64,000 bases of DNA, taken from Acidimicrobiales bacterium (GTDB lineage Bacteria > Actinomycetota > Acidimicrobiia > Acidimicrobiales > SHLQ01). Below are positions 32,492-41,164 of the stretch, in pieces. Each line of letters begins with the position of its first letter. The stretch's first letter is position 1. The position numbers were made by a program, and so were the translations under genes. The notes beneath the pieces are model-generated. The model had not been told where the DNA came from. It saw only the letters and a list, made by a program, of their open reading frames with translations, and ran no database searches. The DNA is taken from positions 1 through 64,000 of the forward strand of contig JAHDCX010000009.1 of NCBI GenBank assembly GCA_020629635.1, read 5' to 3'.

Positions 32492-33261
32492 CGCGGTCCC
32501 GCAGTCTGACAGCGTGGACACCAGTAGGTCGTGCGGGCGTGGGGCCCTTGTGCCCGACTTGAGATCCGCGTGCCACACCGTCGACAGGGTCGTCCACGGC
32601 GGTCGTAGACCGCCAGACCGCCCGGCACCGTTGTTCGAGTGGTGGTCTTCAGGTTGGCGAGGAGCAGTCGATTCGCTCGCCCGTAGAGCGCGGTCAACGT
32701 CGCATCGTCGATCTCGCCGATCGCGCAGAAGGGGTCGACCTGGAGTGCCCACAGCACTTCGGACTTGTACACGTTTCCGATCCCGGATGCCGCACGCTGA
32801 TCGAGCAGCACGTCCGCGACCTCGGCGGTCGGCTCGCTCACGTGGCGAGCCCGAGCGACGGCGCGGTCGATGTCCACATCCGGTGTGCACAGATCGGGGC
32901 CGAGGTCCTGACGGCCGGCGCGGCCCGACGGGGCGGTGCGGACGACCGGGGCGTTGAAACACACGGCGTCCCAACCTTCCACGCCGACGACGAGACGCGC
33001 CATCGCTGCGGGCTTGCGCCAGCGGTCGGTCTCTCGGTAGAGGTGCCACGAACCGGTCATCTTCAGGTGCGTCTCAACGGTCAGGCCACCCGAGAACGCA
33101 ATCAGTAGGTGTTTGCCCGCCGCCTCGACCGATTCGATTCGCTCGCCGATCCGTGGACGATCGCCGACGAGTCGGGGCGCCGTGAAGCGCTTCAGCTCCT
33201 GATCGACGAGCGCCGGACGGAGCCGGTTGGCTGCACGATGGATGGTGTCTCCCTCAGGCAT
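32488..33261 (-). CDS. nei: Endonuclease VIII-like DNA glycosylase (Fpg/Nei)
   Basis: A 257-residue bifunctional DNA glycosylase/AP lyase for oxidised bases. The N-terminus MPEGDTIHRAANRL supplies the catalytic Pro2 and Glu3 and reads as Nei rather than Fpg (MPELPEVE). Other motifs: KHLLIAFSGGLTVETHLKMTG, the H2TH region with ASGIGNVYKSEVLW, and the zinc finger CRRCGT...CPRCQ at the end. The start overlaps the upstream small ORF by 8 nt, and the stop overlaps the lipoprotein start. Confidence 0.93.
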   Translation of the reverse strand: MPEGDTIHRAANRLRPALVDQELKRFTAPRLVGDRPRIGERIESVEAAGKHLLIAFSGGLTVETHLKMTGSWHLYRETDRWRKPAAMARLVVGVEGWDAVCFNAPVVRTAPSGRAGRQDLGPDLCTPDVDIDRAVARARHVSEPTAEVADVLLDQRAASGIGNVYKSEVLWALQVDPFCAIGEIDDATLTALYGRANRLLLANLKTTTRTTVPGGLAVYDRRGRPCRRCGTRISSRAQGPHARTTYWCPRCQTAGPR

Positions 33262-33430
33262 CGACGCTCGGGGCTCGTCCTGCGACCACGAAGAAGACGA
33301 CGCCCACGAGCCAGGTGAGCGCGCTCCCGAGGACCGTCAGGTCCCCGGTCTGGATGGCGTCGCTCAAGAAGAACAGCCCGCTCAGGAAGAACATCACCCA
33401 GCCGTAGTCGGCCCATCGAGAGTTGCGCAT
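33254..33430 (-). CDS. Small two-helix membrane protein (58 aa)
   Basis: ATG at 33430 opens a 58-codon frame on the minus strand that ends 8 nt inside nei. It begins MRNSRWADYGWVMFFLSGLF and continues with a hydrophobic helix, a short polar turn (SDAIQTGDLTV) and a second helix (LTWLVGVVFFVVAGR). Two clear hydrophobic helices and tight packing against nei, in an otherwise unexplained 225-bp gap, argue for a real gene. I do not recognise a family. Confidence 0.5.
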   Translation of the reverse strand: MRNSRWADYGWVMFFLSGLFFLSDAIQTGDLTVLGSALTWLVGVVFFVVAGRAPSVDA

Positions 33431-33486
33431 CGCAGCATCCTGCCAGCCCGCCCCACCAACAAGCGAGCGGCACGGACCGCGCCAAA

Positions 33487-36400
33487 TCAGTCGTCCTCGT
33501 CTTGGTCAGGCTCTGGGTCCGGGCCCGGGTCGGGTTCGGGGTCCGGGTCGGGTTCGGCAACGGCGACGATCCGAACCGGAAGACGCGTCGAGTCGGTGCC
33601 ATTTGCGTCTCGGACGATCAGCGTCACGTTGTAGTTCCTCGTCGCGTTCGGGAACTGCAGGATCGCCCCGCCAGCGTCCGCCGAAATGACCTCTGCAGCG
33701 TCCGGGAAACGCCACTCGAACGTGGCCTCGGGCAGCGCCCTCGACTCATTGACGAGCTGCACACGTCCGGGCTGATCGAGCGTGCGCACGGTGAAGGCTG
33801 CCTCAGGCGAGATCGACTCGACGGTGATCCGGAACGTGACGGCTGCCGAGTCGCCCAATTCGTTGGACGCGATCACCGTGCCCTCGTAGACGCCGTTGCG
33901 CTCGAAGGTCAGGACGGGACGAGCGGTGTTTCCGTTCGCGATCGCGGCACCCGGGACCGTCCACGACCATCGGGTGGGAGAGCCGACGACCCGCGCGGTC
34001 AGCTCCACGACGCCGTTGGCGCCTTCGTCGACCGCCACGCTTCGCACGGTCGGTTCGACACCCGCAGCCACGCGGGGCGACCGGATGGTGACCTCGGCCC
34101 GCTCCCCCGCCGAATTGAATCCGACCAAGGTGATGTCGTATCGACCGGCGCGGTCGAAGATGAAGGTTGTCGTGGCCCGACCGGCGGTCGTGATGACCGC
34201 CGCGTCAGCAGCACGCCAACGGAATCGGACCACATTCTCCGATCGACTGCCGTCGCAGTTCAACCGGAACCCTTCGGCCACACAAACGATGACGGGTTCG
34301 GGCGTCGGAGCAACCGTCACCTGTTGAAGTGACACCTCGCTCTCGCCCACGGCATTCGAGACGATGAGGGTCACGTCGTAGGTTCCGGCGGCCTCATAGA
34401 CGTGGTCGGGGCTTCGTTGCGTCGAGGTGTTCCCGTCGCCGAAGTTCCATCGCCAGGACTCCGGACCATTCCAGGAGGTGTCGGTGAAATCGACCGCAAG
34501 TCCCGACGTCTCCCAGCGGAAGTTCGCCGACGGAATGTTTCGCACCGTGATGGTTCGCTCGGTCGACGACGACCCACCCTCGTTGGTCGCCGTCAGTCGC
34601 ACGACATAGTCACCGGGCTCCGTCCACGCATGAGCGGGACTCTGCGCCGAAGACGTCGTGCCGTCACCGAAGTTCCATGTCCAGCTCGTGGGATCGTTGC
34701 TCGATCGATCCGTGAACCGAACCGCCGTCCCCGGGCTCACCGCGTCGGCATCGACGCCGATGGCCGCAACGGGGGGATCGACCGGCTTGACGACAACGAT
34801 CGTCTTGGAGGCGATGTCGGCGCCCGCATCGTTGATTGCTCGAAGCGTGACCGTGTAGCTACCCGGCTCGGACCAGGACTTGCGGACCGACTCACCCCTG
34901 GTGTTGGTGCCATCACCGAATCTCCAGACGAGCCGGGTCGGGTCGTTGGTCGAAAGGCTCGTCAGCGTCACGGCTTCTCCGACCGAGACTTCAGTGGCCG
35001 AGACGGTGAAGTCGGCGACCGGCGGATCGATCGACGGCCCAACGACGACCTGGACCGAGGTCGAGTCACGCCCTGCGTCGTTCGCCACCGTGAGCGTCAC
35101 CCGATACGTCCCAGGCCGGGTCCACGAGTGCTGTGCCCGGGTGCCCGTCGCCTCGGCTCCGTCGCCGAAGCTCCACTGCACCGACGTCGGATCGTTCGTT
35201 GATCGGCTGACGAACGACACCGTCTGCCCGTCGACGATTCCTCCGGGCAGCGATCCAATGACCGCCCCTGGTGGCTCGACACGACTCAGCACCGTGATCA
35301 CGGTGCTCGTCGACGTCGAGCCGGCATCGTTGGAGGCGGTCAGAGTCACCACGAAGCGCCCGACATCGTCGAATGTGTGGGTGACGACGTCCCCGATCTC
35401 GCGTGCCCCATCGCCGAAGTCCCAGGCGAGCGCCACGACCTCACCGGTGGTTTGACTCTCGAAGGTGACGGATTCGCCTGCCTCGATCGTGCTGACGTCG
35501 AAGACGAAATCGGCCGTCGGTGGCAGCAGTACACTCTCGGCGACCACGGACACTTCGACGGCCTGGAGCGACTCACGGCCAGCCTCGTCACGGATGGTCA
35601 AGGTCACGATGTACACACCCTCCTCCGACCACGAGTGCGTCACGTTGGGCTCGGTGCTGCCGTTGCCGTCACCGAAGTCCCACGACCACGAGACCGGAGC
35701 TCCGGAGGAGAAGTCGGTGAGGACCACCTCCTCGTCGACCGTCACGGCAGTCGCCGAAATCGCGAAGTTGGCGATGAGCGAAGTCGGTGGAAGCGACGTC
35801 GTCGACGCTGGCGCTTCGAGGTCGGTCTCGCTCGTGGGCTCGGATACCTGCCGGCCGTCCACCTCGGGCGCCGCCTCGACGCCGACCGTCTCCACGGCGC
35901 TCGTGCCGTCGGCCGCCTGGGCATCTCCTTCTCCCTCGGATCCCTCACCCGCCGCGCCGTCGCCGACCGCATCTGCGGTGGCCGACACGACCTGATCGCC
36001 CGAATCACCGGCAATCCGCAAGCCCGTGTCGCCGATCGTGCTGGGCTGATCGTCCTCGTCGCTCTCGACGTCGAGGACTTCCGCCGCAACGACCGTTTCG
36101 ATCTTCGCGACCGGGATCAGGTCGGTCGCCTCGAGCACCGCAGCGAAAGGTCCGAGCGGCTGATTGACCCAGGCGCGACCACCGGCGAGCTCGAGTTCGA
36201 ATTCACTTCCCGCCGCGGCGAACGCCGCGCTCGCCACAACCTCGCCCGCCTCGATGTCGACGACCTCGACTTGGCCCGTGTCGTAGTCGGCCAGATACAC
36301 GAAGTTGTCGACGGCGACTGGTGCACCGAAGTTGGTTCCGTAGCCCGAGACGGTGATGTCGAAACAACGGTCGCGGTCGAGGTCGGCGATCGACAGTAGT

Positions 36401-37209
36401 TCGGCGTCCGGGTTGTGGATGACTACGCGGGAGCTGTCGCCGGACGAGTGGCCCACCACCCCACCGCGGGCACCACTGGTGAGGCACCGAGAGGTGCCGA
36501 GACCGACACCCTCGAGCACCTCACTGACCGCAAGCCGATCCGCGTCGAGCAGGTGAACAGCGTCCCCCAGCGCGACGAGTTGTCGGTCCGTCGAGGCGTC
36601 CGCCGCTGGTGCCGGCACCGCAACATGTGATTCGAGGCCGAGCCGGGTCAGGCGACGTACCTCTCGATCCTGCTCTCGGAACCCAAAGATCTCTCCGTCC
36701 GAGGTCTGGACCACCGAACCCCCACCGTTCTCGACGGCGATCGTCGCCGAAACCCCGGTTTCTGGATCGATCGTCACCAACCGATCGCTCGCCGCGACGA
36801 CGACATCGGACGTCGGAGACGATGTCGAGAAGAGTTCGAGCACCTCGGCGGCCGCTTCTTCGTCGGATGCCGAAATCGGGAAGACCCCGACCGTCTCGAA
36901 CGTCGCGCCATCGACGACGGTGACCGAACGATTCGTTCGATTGAGCACCGCCACACCCGCTCGATGCGCCCGTGCGACGAGGTCGTCACCCGGCTCGGCG
37001 ATCCGAAGCCGCGTCGTGACCTCGCCGTCGATACCGCTGACCCGCAACACCTCGCCGCGAATGCCGTGCTCAACCCAGCCGTGACCATCATCGAGTTCGA
37101 TCCCGGCAGAAGCCTCGTCGCCCGGCCGGAAGACCATCACGGCGAGCGCGACAACAACTGCGACCATGGTGAGGGCGCCAAGCATGCGGGAGCTCGATGC
37201 CCCGCTCAT
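33487..37209 (-). CDS. Large surface protein with PKD repeats
   Basis: A 1240-residue protein. An N-terminal signal anchor (MLGALTMVAVVVALAVMVF) is followed by a region of about 350 residues with propeller-like short repeats (VAVLNRTNRSVTVVDGATFE, DNFVYLADYDTGQVEVVDI), an acidic Ala/Gly/Glu stretch (about 385-460), six PKD repeats with the WxFGDG core (from about residue 508 to 923: WDFGDG twice, WSFGDG, WRFGDG, WNFGDG twice), three divergent Ig-like repeats, and a highly acidic Asp/Glu/Pro tail. PKD domains usually give long stalks for adhesion or glycan binding. It lacks an obvious sorting motif. It diverges from the SirB1-type gene at 37336. Confidence 0.9.
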   Translation of the reverse strand: MSGASSSRMLGALTMVAVVVALAVMVFRPGDEASAGIELDDGHGWVEHGIRGEVLRVSGIDGEVTTRLRIAEPGDDLVARAHRAGVAVLNRTNRSVTVVDGATFETVGVFPISASDEEAAAEVLELFSTSSPTSDVVVAASDRLVTIDPETGVSATIAVENGGGSVVQTSDGEIFGFREQDREVRRLTRLGLESHVAVPAPAADASTDRQLVALGDAVHLLDADRLAVSEVLEGVGLGTSRCLTSGARGGVVGHSSGDSSRVVIHNPDAELLSIADLDRDRCFDITVSGYGTNFGAPVAVDNFVYLADYDTGQVEVVDIEAGEVVASAAFAAAGSEFELELAGGRAWVNQPLGPFAAVLEATDLIPVAKIETVVAAEVLDVESDEDDQPSTIGDTGLRIAGDSGDQVVSATADAVGDGAAGEGSEGEGDAQAADGTSAVETVGVEAAPEVDGRQVSEPTSETDLEAPASTTSLPPTSLIANFAISATAVTVDEEVVLTDFSSGAPVSWSWDFGDGNGSTEPNVTHSWSEEGVYIVTLTIRDEAGRESLQAVEVSVVAESVLLPPTADFVFDVSTIEAGESVTFESQTTGEVVALAWDFGDGAREIGDVVTHTFDDVGRFVVTLTASNDAGSTSTSTVITVLSRVEPPGAVIGSLPGGIVDGQTVSFVSRSTNDPTSVQWSFGDGAEATGTRAQHSWTRPGTYRVTLTVANDAGRDSTSVQVVVGPSIDPPVADFTVSATEVSVGEAVTLTSLSTNDPTRLVWRFGDGTNTRGESVRKSWSEPGSYTVTLRAINDAGADIASKTIVVVKPVDPPVAAIGVDADAVSPGTAVRFTDRSSNDPTSWTWNFGDGTTSSAQSPAHAWTEPGDYVVRLTATNEGGSSSTERTITVRNIPSANFRWETSGLAVDFTDTSWNGPESWRWNFGDGNTSTQRSPDHVYEAAGTYDVTLIVSNAVGESEVSLQQVTVAPTPEPVIVCVAEGFRLNCDGSRSENVVRFRWRAADAAVITTAGRATTTFIFDRAGRYDITLVGFNSAGERAEVTIRSPRVAAGVEPTVRSVAVDEGANGVVELTARVVGSPTRWSWTVPGAAIANGNTARPVLTFERNGVYEGTVIASNELGDSAAVTFRITVESISPEAAFTVRTLDQPGRVQLVNESRALPEATFEWRFPDAAEVISADAGGAILQFPNATRNYNVTLIVRDANGTDSTRLPVRIVAVAEPDPDPEPDPGPDPEPDQDEDD

Positions 37210-37335
37210 GAAGACTCGTTCCGACGCATCGACGAAACCCGATGGTACCGCACGAAACCGTCACGCAAAGTGGCGAACATCCGGGCCGTGACCGCCGGTC
37301 CGTCACAGCCGTCCCAACCCTGCAACCATCGGAGG

Positions 37336-38076
37336 ATGTCGGGCAGCACACTCGCCGAAGAACTCGCCGGACCCGCACCGAGGCTCGACCGAGCGCTCCT
37401 CCTCGTCTCGGCGGTGATCAGCGATCGAGACGACGCGTCCGACGTCGGCGAGACGCTCCTGACCGAACTGGCATCCGCAGCGCCCGACGATCTGCCCGGC
37501 CTCGTCGAGTATCTGTTCGGCATCCACGGCTTCCACGGAGATGTCGACGACTACCACGCACTCGACAATTCGCTGTTCGACCGCGTCCTCGAACGTCGAC
37601 GCGGAATGCCCATCACCCTCGCGTCCGTGCTGATCTGCGTCGGACAACGCGTCGGCATCGAGCTGCACGGCATCGGTCTCCCCGGCCACTTCATGGTCGG
37701 GGTCGCAGGCGACGGCGATCAGTTCGTCGACCCGTTCGCCGGGGCCATCGTGGGCCGCGCCGCGGTCGCCGACCGGCTCCGATCCATGCTGGGACCGGGT
37801 GCCGAGCTCACCGATGACCTGCTCCAACCCGTCGACACGGTGCTGACGGTTCGCCGGGTCTGCAACAACCTGACCAACACCGTGCTCACCCGTGACCGTT
37901 CGCGTCTCGATCGCCTACTCGACGTGCGACTCGCACTCCCACCCCACCCTCGCGATGACCGCGTGCTCCGCGACCTCGCCCAGACACGAGCACGATGGGA
38001 CATCATCGCCGAACTCGACGCACGGCTTCTCCCGGACGGCAGCGACGTCGGTCATCTGTGGGCCCGCCTGAACTGA
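37336..38076 (+). CDS. SirB1-type transglutaminase-like protein
   Basis: A 246-residue protein of the SirB1/COG2912 family (transglutaminase-like fold). Family segments: FGIHGFHGDVDDYHALDNSL, LERRRGMPITLASVLICVGQ, GIELHGIGLPGHFMVGV and FVDPFAG. The catalytic Cys and His positions are met by Cys96 (LICVGQ) and His in LPGHFMV. Function not established. ATG 37336 (MSGSTLAEEL) has GGAGG directly adjacent, which is too close to be ideal; a GTG at 37288 is a possible alternative. It is followed by the flavin reductase-like gene 13 nt on. Confidence 0.82.
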   Translation: MSGSTLAEELAGPAPRLDRALLLVSAVISDRDDASDVGETLLTELASAAPDDLPGLVEYLFGIHGFHGDVDDYHALDNSLFDRVLERRRGMPITLASVLICVGQRVGIELHGIGLPGHFMVGVAGDGDQFVDPFAGAIVGRAAVADRLRSMLGPGAELTDDLLQPVDTVLTVRRVCNNLTNTVLTRDRSRLDRLLDVRLALPPHPRDDRVLRDLAQTRARWDIIAELDARLLPDGSDVGHLWARLN

Positions 38077-38089
38077 GAGACTGAGCGTC

Positions 38090-38638
38090 ATGGATCGAGA
38101 CCTCAAACGATGCCTGGGCCAGATGATGAAAGGCGTCCAGGTCGTCGCCGCAACTCACGACGGCAAGACGCGGGGGTACTGCAGCCACTGGGCGATGCAG
38201 GTCTCGTTCGAGGAGCCCATCATGCTCGTGTCGATCTCCCCGAAACATGACACCCACCCGCTCCTCGTGAACTCCGGCCGATTCGCCGTATCGAACCTGG
38301 CCGGAGACCAGGTCGACGTCGGCCAGTACTTCTCGTACCCGGGCCGAAAGTTCAAACACATTGCACCCGAGTACCTGACCGAGGCCGATGGCTGGCCGAT
38401 CGTCGTCGACTGCATCTCCTGGCTCGGTTGCGAGGTCTCGGAGAAGCTCGACACGGATCTCGACCACGACCTGTTCCTCGCCCGCGTCGTCGCATTCGGC
38501 GAAGGACGTCTGGGTGAAGACCCGCTGCTGTACTCGTCGCGACACGGTTGGCGCGTCGCGGGAGCGAAGGCCCGCGAACCCGGCCGGTCGATTCGCGACG
38601 AGCTGTTGGCTCGCCTCGAGGCGTCCGAATCTCCCTGA
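38090..38638 (+). CDS. Flavin reductase-like FMN-binding protein
   Basis: A 182-residue split-barrel protein of the flavin reductase-like domain family. Typical elements: GVQVVAATHDGKTRGYCSHW near the N-terminus, EEPIMLVSISPKHDTHPLLV, SGRFAVSNLAGDQ and the later IVVDCISWLGCEV. Family members bind FMN and act as NAD(P)H:flavin reductases or as binding partners of monooxygenases; the substrate is unknown here. No signal peptide. It sits between the SirB1-type gene and a secreted propeller gene. Confidence 0.88.
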   Translation: MDRDLKRCLGQMMKGVQVVAATHDGKTRGYCSHWAMQVSFEEPIMLVSISPKHDTHPLLVNSGRFAVSNLAGDQVDVGQYFSYPGRKFKHIAPEYLTEADGWPIVVDCISWLGCEVSEKLDTDLDHDLFLARVVAFGEGRLGEDPLLYSSRHGWRVAGAKAREPGRSIRDELLARLEASESP

Positions 38639-38693
38639 GCCACTGGCCCATCCGGCCCATGACCGGCGGCGTCGCATCGGTCGATGGATACGT

Positions 38694-41147
38694 ATGGCCA
38701 AGACGCGCACCTCCCGCTTCGTCGTGCCGGGCATCCTGCTCGCCTGCTTCGCCGCAAGCGTGGCGCTCCTCTCGACACTCCAAAACTCCGAGAGCGCATC
38801 GGCGCACCTGACGACCGTGCCGGAGAACCCTCGTCGGAATCTTCCCGTCGTTCTTGACGGAACGGTCTACGACATGACCCAGGTCGGGAATCGGGTCTAT
38901 GTCGTCGGCAACTTTCAGGAGATCCAGCTCCCCGACGGCACGGTCATCACCCAACCACACTTCTTCGCCTACGACCTCGATGACGGCACGCACTTGGCCG
39001 ACATTGCTCCGACCGTGGAGAACGGATCCATCCGAGCCATCGAGGCGACACCCGATGGCAGCCACCTCCTGATCGGTGGATCATTCACCCGGGTGGACGG
39101 ACGCTGGCGCAATCGACTCGCCAAACTGGACCTCGACGGAGAGGTCGACCGGCAGTTCGTCGCCGACGTCGACTCCGAGATCGAGACCCTCGATGTCAGC
39201 GAACAACACGTCTTCATCGGCGGGAACTTCGAGAACGTGGGCGGGCTCGAACGCCTGAAGCTCGCGGCCGTCGACGTCACCTCGGGACAGGTCGACGACG
39301 CGTTCGACTTTCCGATCACCCAACCCGCGGGGTGGACCGGTGTCGGCGCCGTGAAGCGGCTCGACCTCACACCCGATCTGAACACGTTGATCGTCGCGTA
39401 CAACGCGCTCCAGATCGGTGACACCGAACAAGTCGGTCTCGCGCTCATCGACGTCGAGGGCGCACCCGCGCTCCGCGACTGGCGGACCGACGTGTATGAC
39501 CGGGGCCGCGAAGAAGGCTGCATCGGCGGGCTCGTGTGGATGCGCGACATGGACATCGCTCCCAACGGCGAGTACTTCGTCGTGACGACCGCCGGGCACG
39601 ACGCACCGCCGGCGTGCGATACGGCCGTGGCCTTTCCGATCAATGCAACCGGCACCGTCGAGCCGCTCTGGGTGACCAGGAACTTCGACTCGACGTTCTC
39701 GGTCGGCATCAGCGACGCGGCCGTGTACATCGGTGGGCACTTCTGCTTCACCGAAGGTCCGGGCGCACCCGATTTCGGCTTCGAGACGATGCCTCTCCGG
39801 AGCAAGCCACAACCCTGCCAGACGGGCGAAGAAGGCGCGAACACCGATGTCGAGCCGTGGGTCGCTCGACGCCAGATCGCTGCGCTCGACCCGTCGACCG
39901 GTTGGGCACTCGACTGGAATCCCGGATCAAACGCGCAGGTTGCCGTCTACGCCCTCGAAGTCATCGATCGAGGCCTCCTGATCGGCCAGGACAACGACCG
40001 CATCAATCAGGTCAACACCGGACGCCACGCCTTCCTCGACTTCGGGCCGCTCGACGACGCGACTGCGCCGGAGGTCAAGATCACCTTCCCCGCACTCAAC
40101 AAGGACGTCGTCGACCCCACGTTGACGTTCGAAGGCATCGCGACCGATGCCCACCGGGTCGACGCCGTCACGATCCGACTCCACAACCGCGACGCCGACC
40201 TCTATCTCCAATCTGACGGTTCGTTCGGAGCGAACGCCGCCACGCTTCCCGCCGAGACGACTGCCAGCGACCGACAGGTGACCTGGAATCTCGACGTCGC
40301 CGACCTTCCGTCGGGCCGCTACACGCTCTCCGTCAAAGCGACCGACCGGACCGGCAACACCACGGAGGCATGGAAGAACCGCGTCTTCACCGTTCCGTTC
40401 GCCGACGCGTCCTGTTCGGTGTCGTTGACCCCCAACGGGAATCCGTCCCTCGAGTGGACACCAGTCGCCGGCGTGTCGAGCTGGCAGATCCGTCGCAACA
40501 ACGCGTGGAAGGCCACGGTCTCCAACGTGTTCTCGTGGGTCGATGAGGGCTCCGAGCCCGGCGCCTACACCTACTCGCTTCGCTTCCGTGCCGACGGCGA
40601 GACCATCGACCTGACGTGCGGCGCCGGCCCGATCGTCGTCGAAGAGCCCGAACCGGTCGAACCCACCACACAATGCTGGGTGAGCACTCGCGGCGACGAG
40701 GTCACACTCACGTGGACCGAGGTCAACAAGGCAAAGAACCAGTCGCTACGCCGGGACGACCGCTGGGTGGCAAGCCTCGAAGACGTGACAACCACGACCG
40801 ATGTCGTTCCGGACGGCACCTACACCTATGCGATCCGATACACGTTCGATGGCGCTCGCTTCGACATCGACTGCGGCACGGTCACCGTTGCGGACGACAC
40901 CCCGCCGGTCGCACTCGAGTGCACCGCCACCGTGAACGGGACCGATGTCGCCCTCTCGTGGACTGCGGTGGAGGGCGAGGACGCCTACACGCTGCGCCGA
41001 GACGGACGGTGGGTCGCTGCGCTCGGGAGCACGACCGCCCACGTCGACTCGGACGTCGCGCCCGGTGCGCACACGTACGCGATCCGCTTCAAACAAGACG
41101 GGATCAACACCGACATCGACTGCGGGTCCGTCACCGTCGGCGGGTGA
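38694..41147 (+). CDS. Large secreted beta-propeller protein with C-terminal Ig/FN3-like repeats
   Basis: An 817-residue exported protein. ATG 38694 gives a signal sequence (RFVVPGILLACFAASVALL). Residues 40-460 carry propeller-type repeats (YVVGNFQEIQLPDGTVI, LLIGGSFTRVDGRWRNRLAKLDLDGE, VFIGGNFENVGG), the style of actinobacterial delta-60-like repeat proteins. Next an Ig-like domain (about 460-565), then three repeats of about 85 residues with the shared core RRNNAWKATV, RRDDRWVASL, RRDGRWVAAL and paired Cys residues. No wall-sorting motif, so released or wall-bound. Longer in-frame starts run back into the flavin reductase-like gene. It converges with lhr at 17 nt. Confidence 0.85.
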   Translation: MAKTRTSRFVVPGILLACFAASVALLSTLQNSESASAHLTTVPENPRRNLPVVLDGTVYDMTQVGNRVYVVGNFQEIQLPDGTVITQPHFFAYDLDDGTHLADIAPTVENGSIRAIEATPDGSHLLIGGSFTRVDGRWRNRLAKLDLDGEVDRQFVADVDSEIETLDVSEQHVFIGGNFENVGGLERLKLAAVDVTSGQVDDAFDFPITQPAGWTGVGAVKRLDLTPDLNTLIVAYNALQIGDTEQVGLALIDVEGAPALRDWRTDVYDRGREEGCIGGLVWMRDMDIAPNGEYFVVTTAGHDAPPACDTAVAFPINATGTVEPLWVTRNFDSTFSVGISDAAVYIGGHFCFTEGPGAPDFGFETMPLRSKPQPCQTGEEGANTDVEPWVARRQIAALDPSTGWALDWNPGSNAQVAVYALEVIDRGLLIGQDNDRINQVNTGRHAFLDFGPLDDATAPEVKITFPALNKDVVDPTLTFEGIATDAHRVDAVTIRLHNRDADLYLQSDGSFGANAATLPAETTASDRQVTWNLDVADLPSGRYTLSVKATDRTGNTTEAWKNRVFTVPFADASCSVSLTPNGNPSLEWTPVAGVSSWQIRRNNAWKATVSNVFSWVDEGSEPGAYTYSLRFRADGETIDLTCGAGPIVVEEPEPVEPTTQCWVSTRGDEVTLTWTEVNKAKNQSLRRDDRWVASLEDVTTTTDVVPDGTYTYAIRYTFDGARFDIDCGTVTVADDTPPVALECTATVNGTDVALSWTAVEGEDAYTLRRDGRWVAALGSTTAHVDSDVAPGAHTYAIRFKQDGINTDIDCGSVTVGG

Positions 41148-41164
41148 GCGATCGGTGGTCGGCG

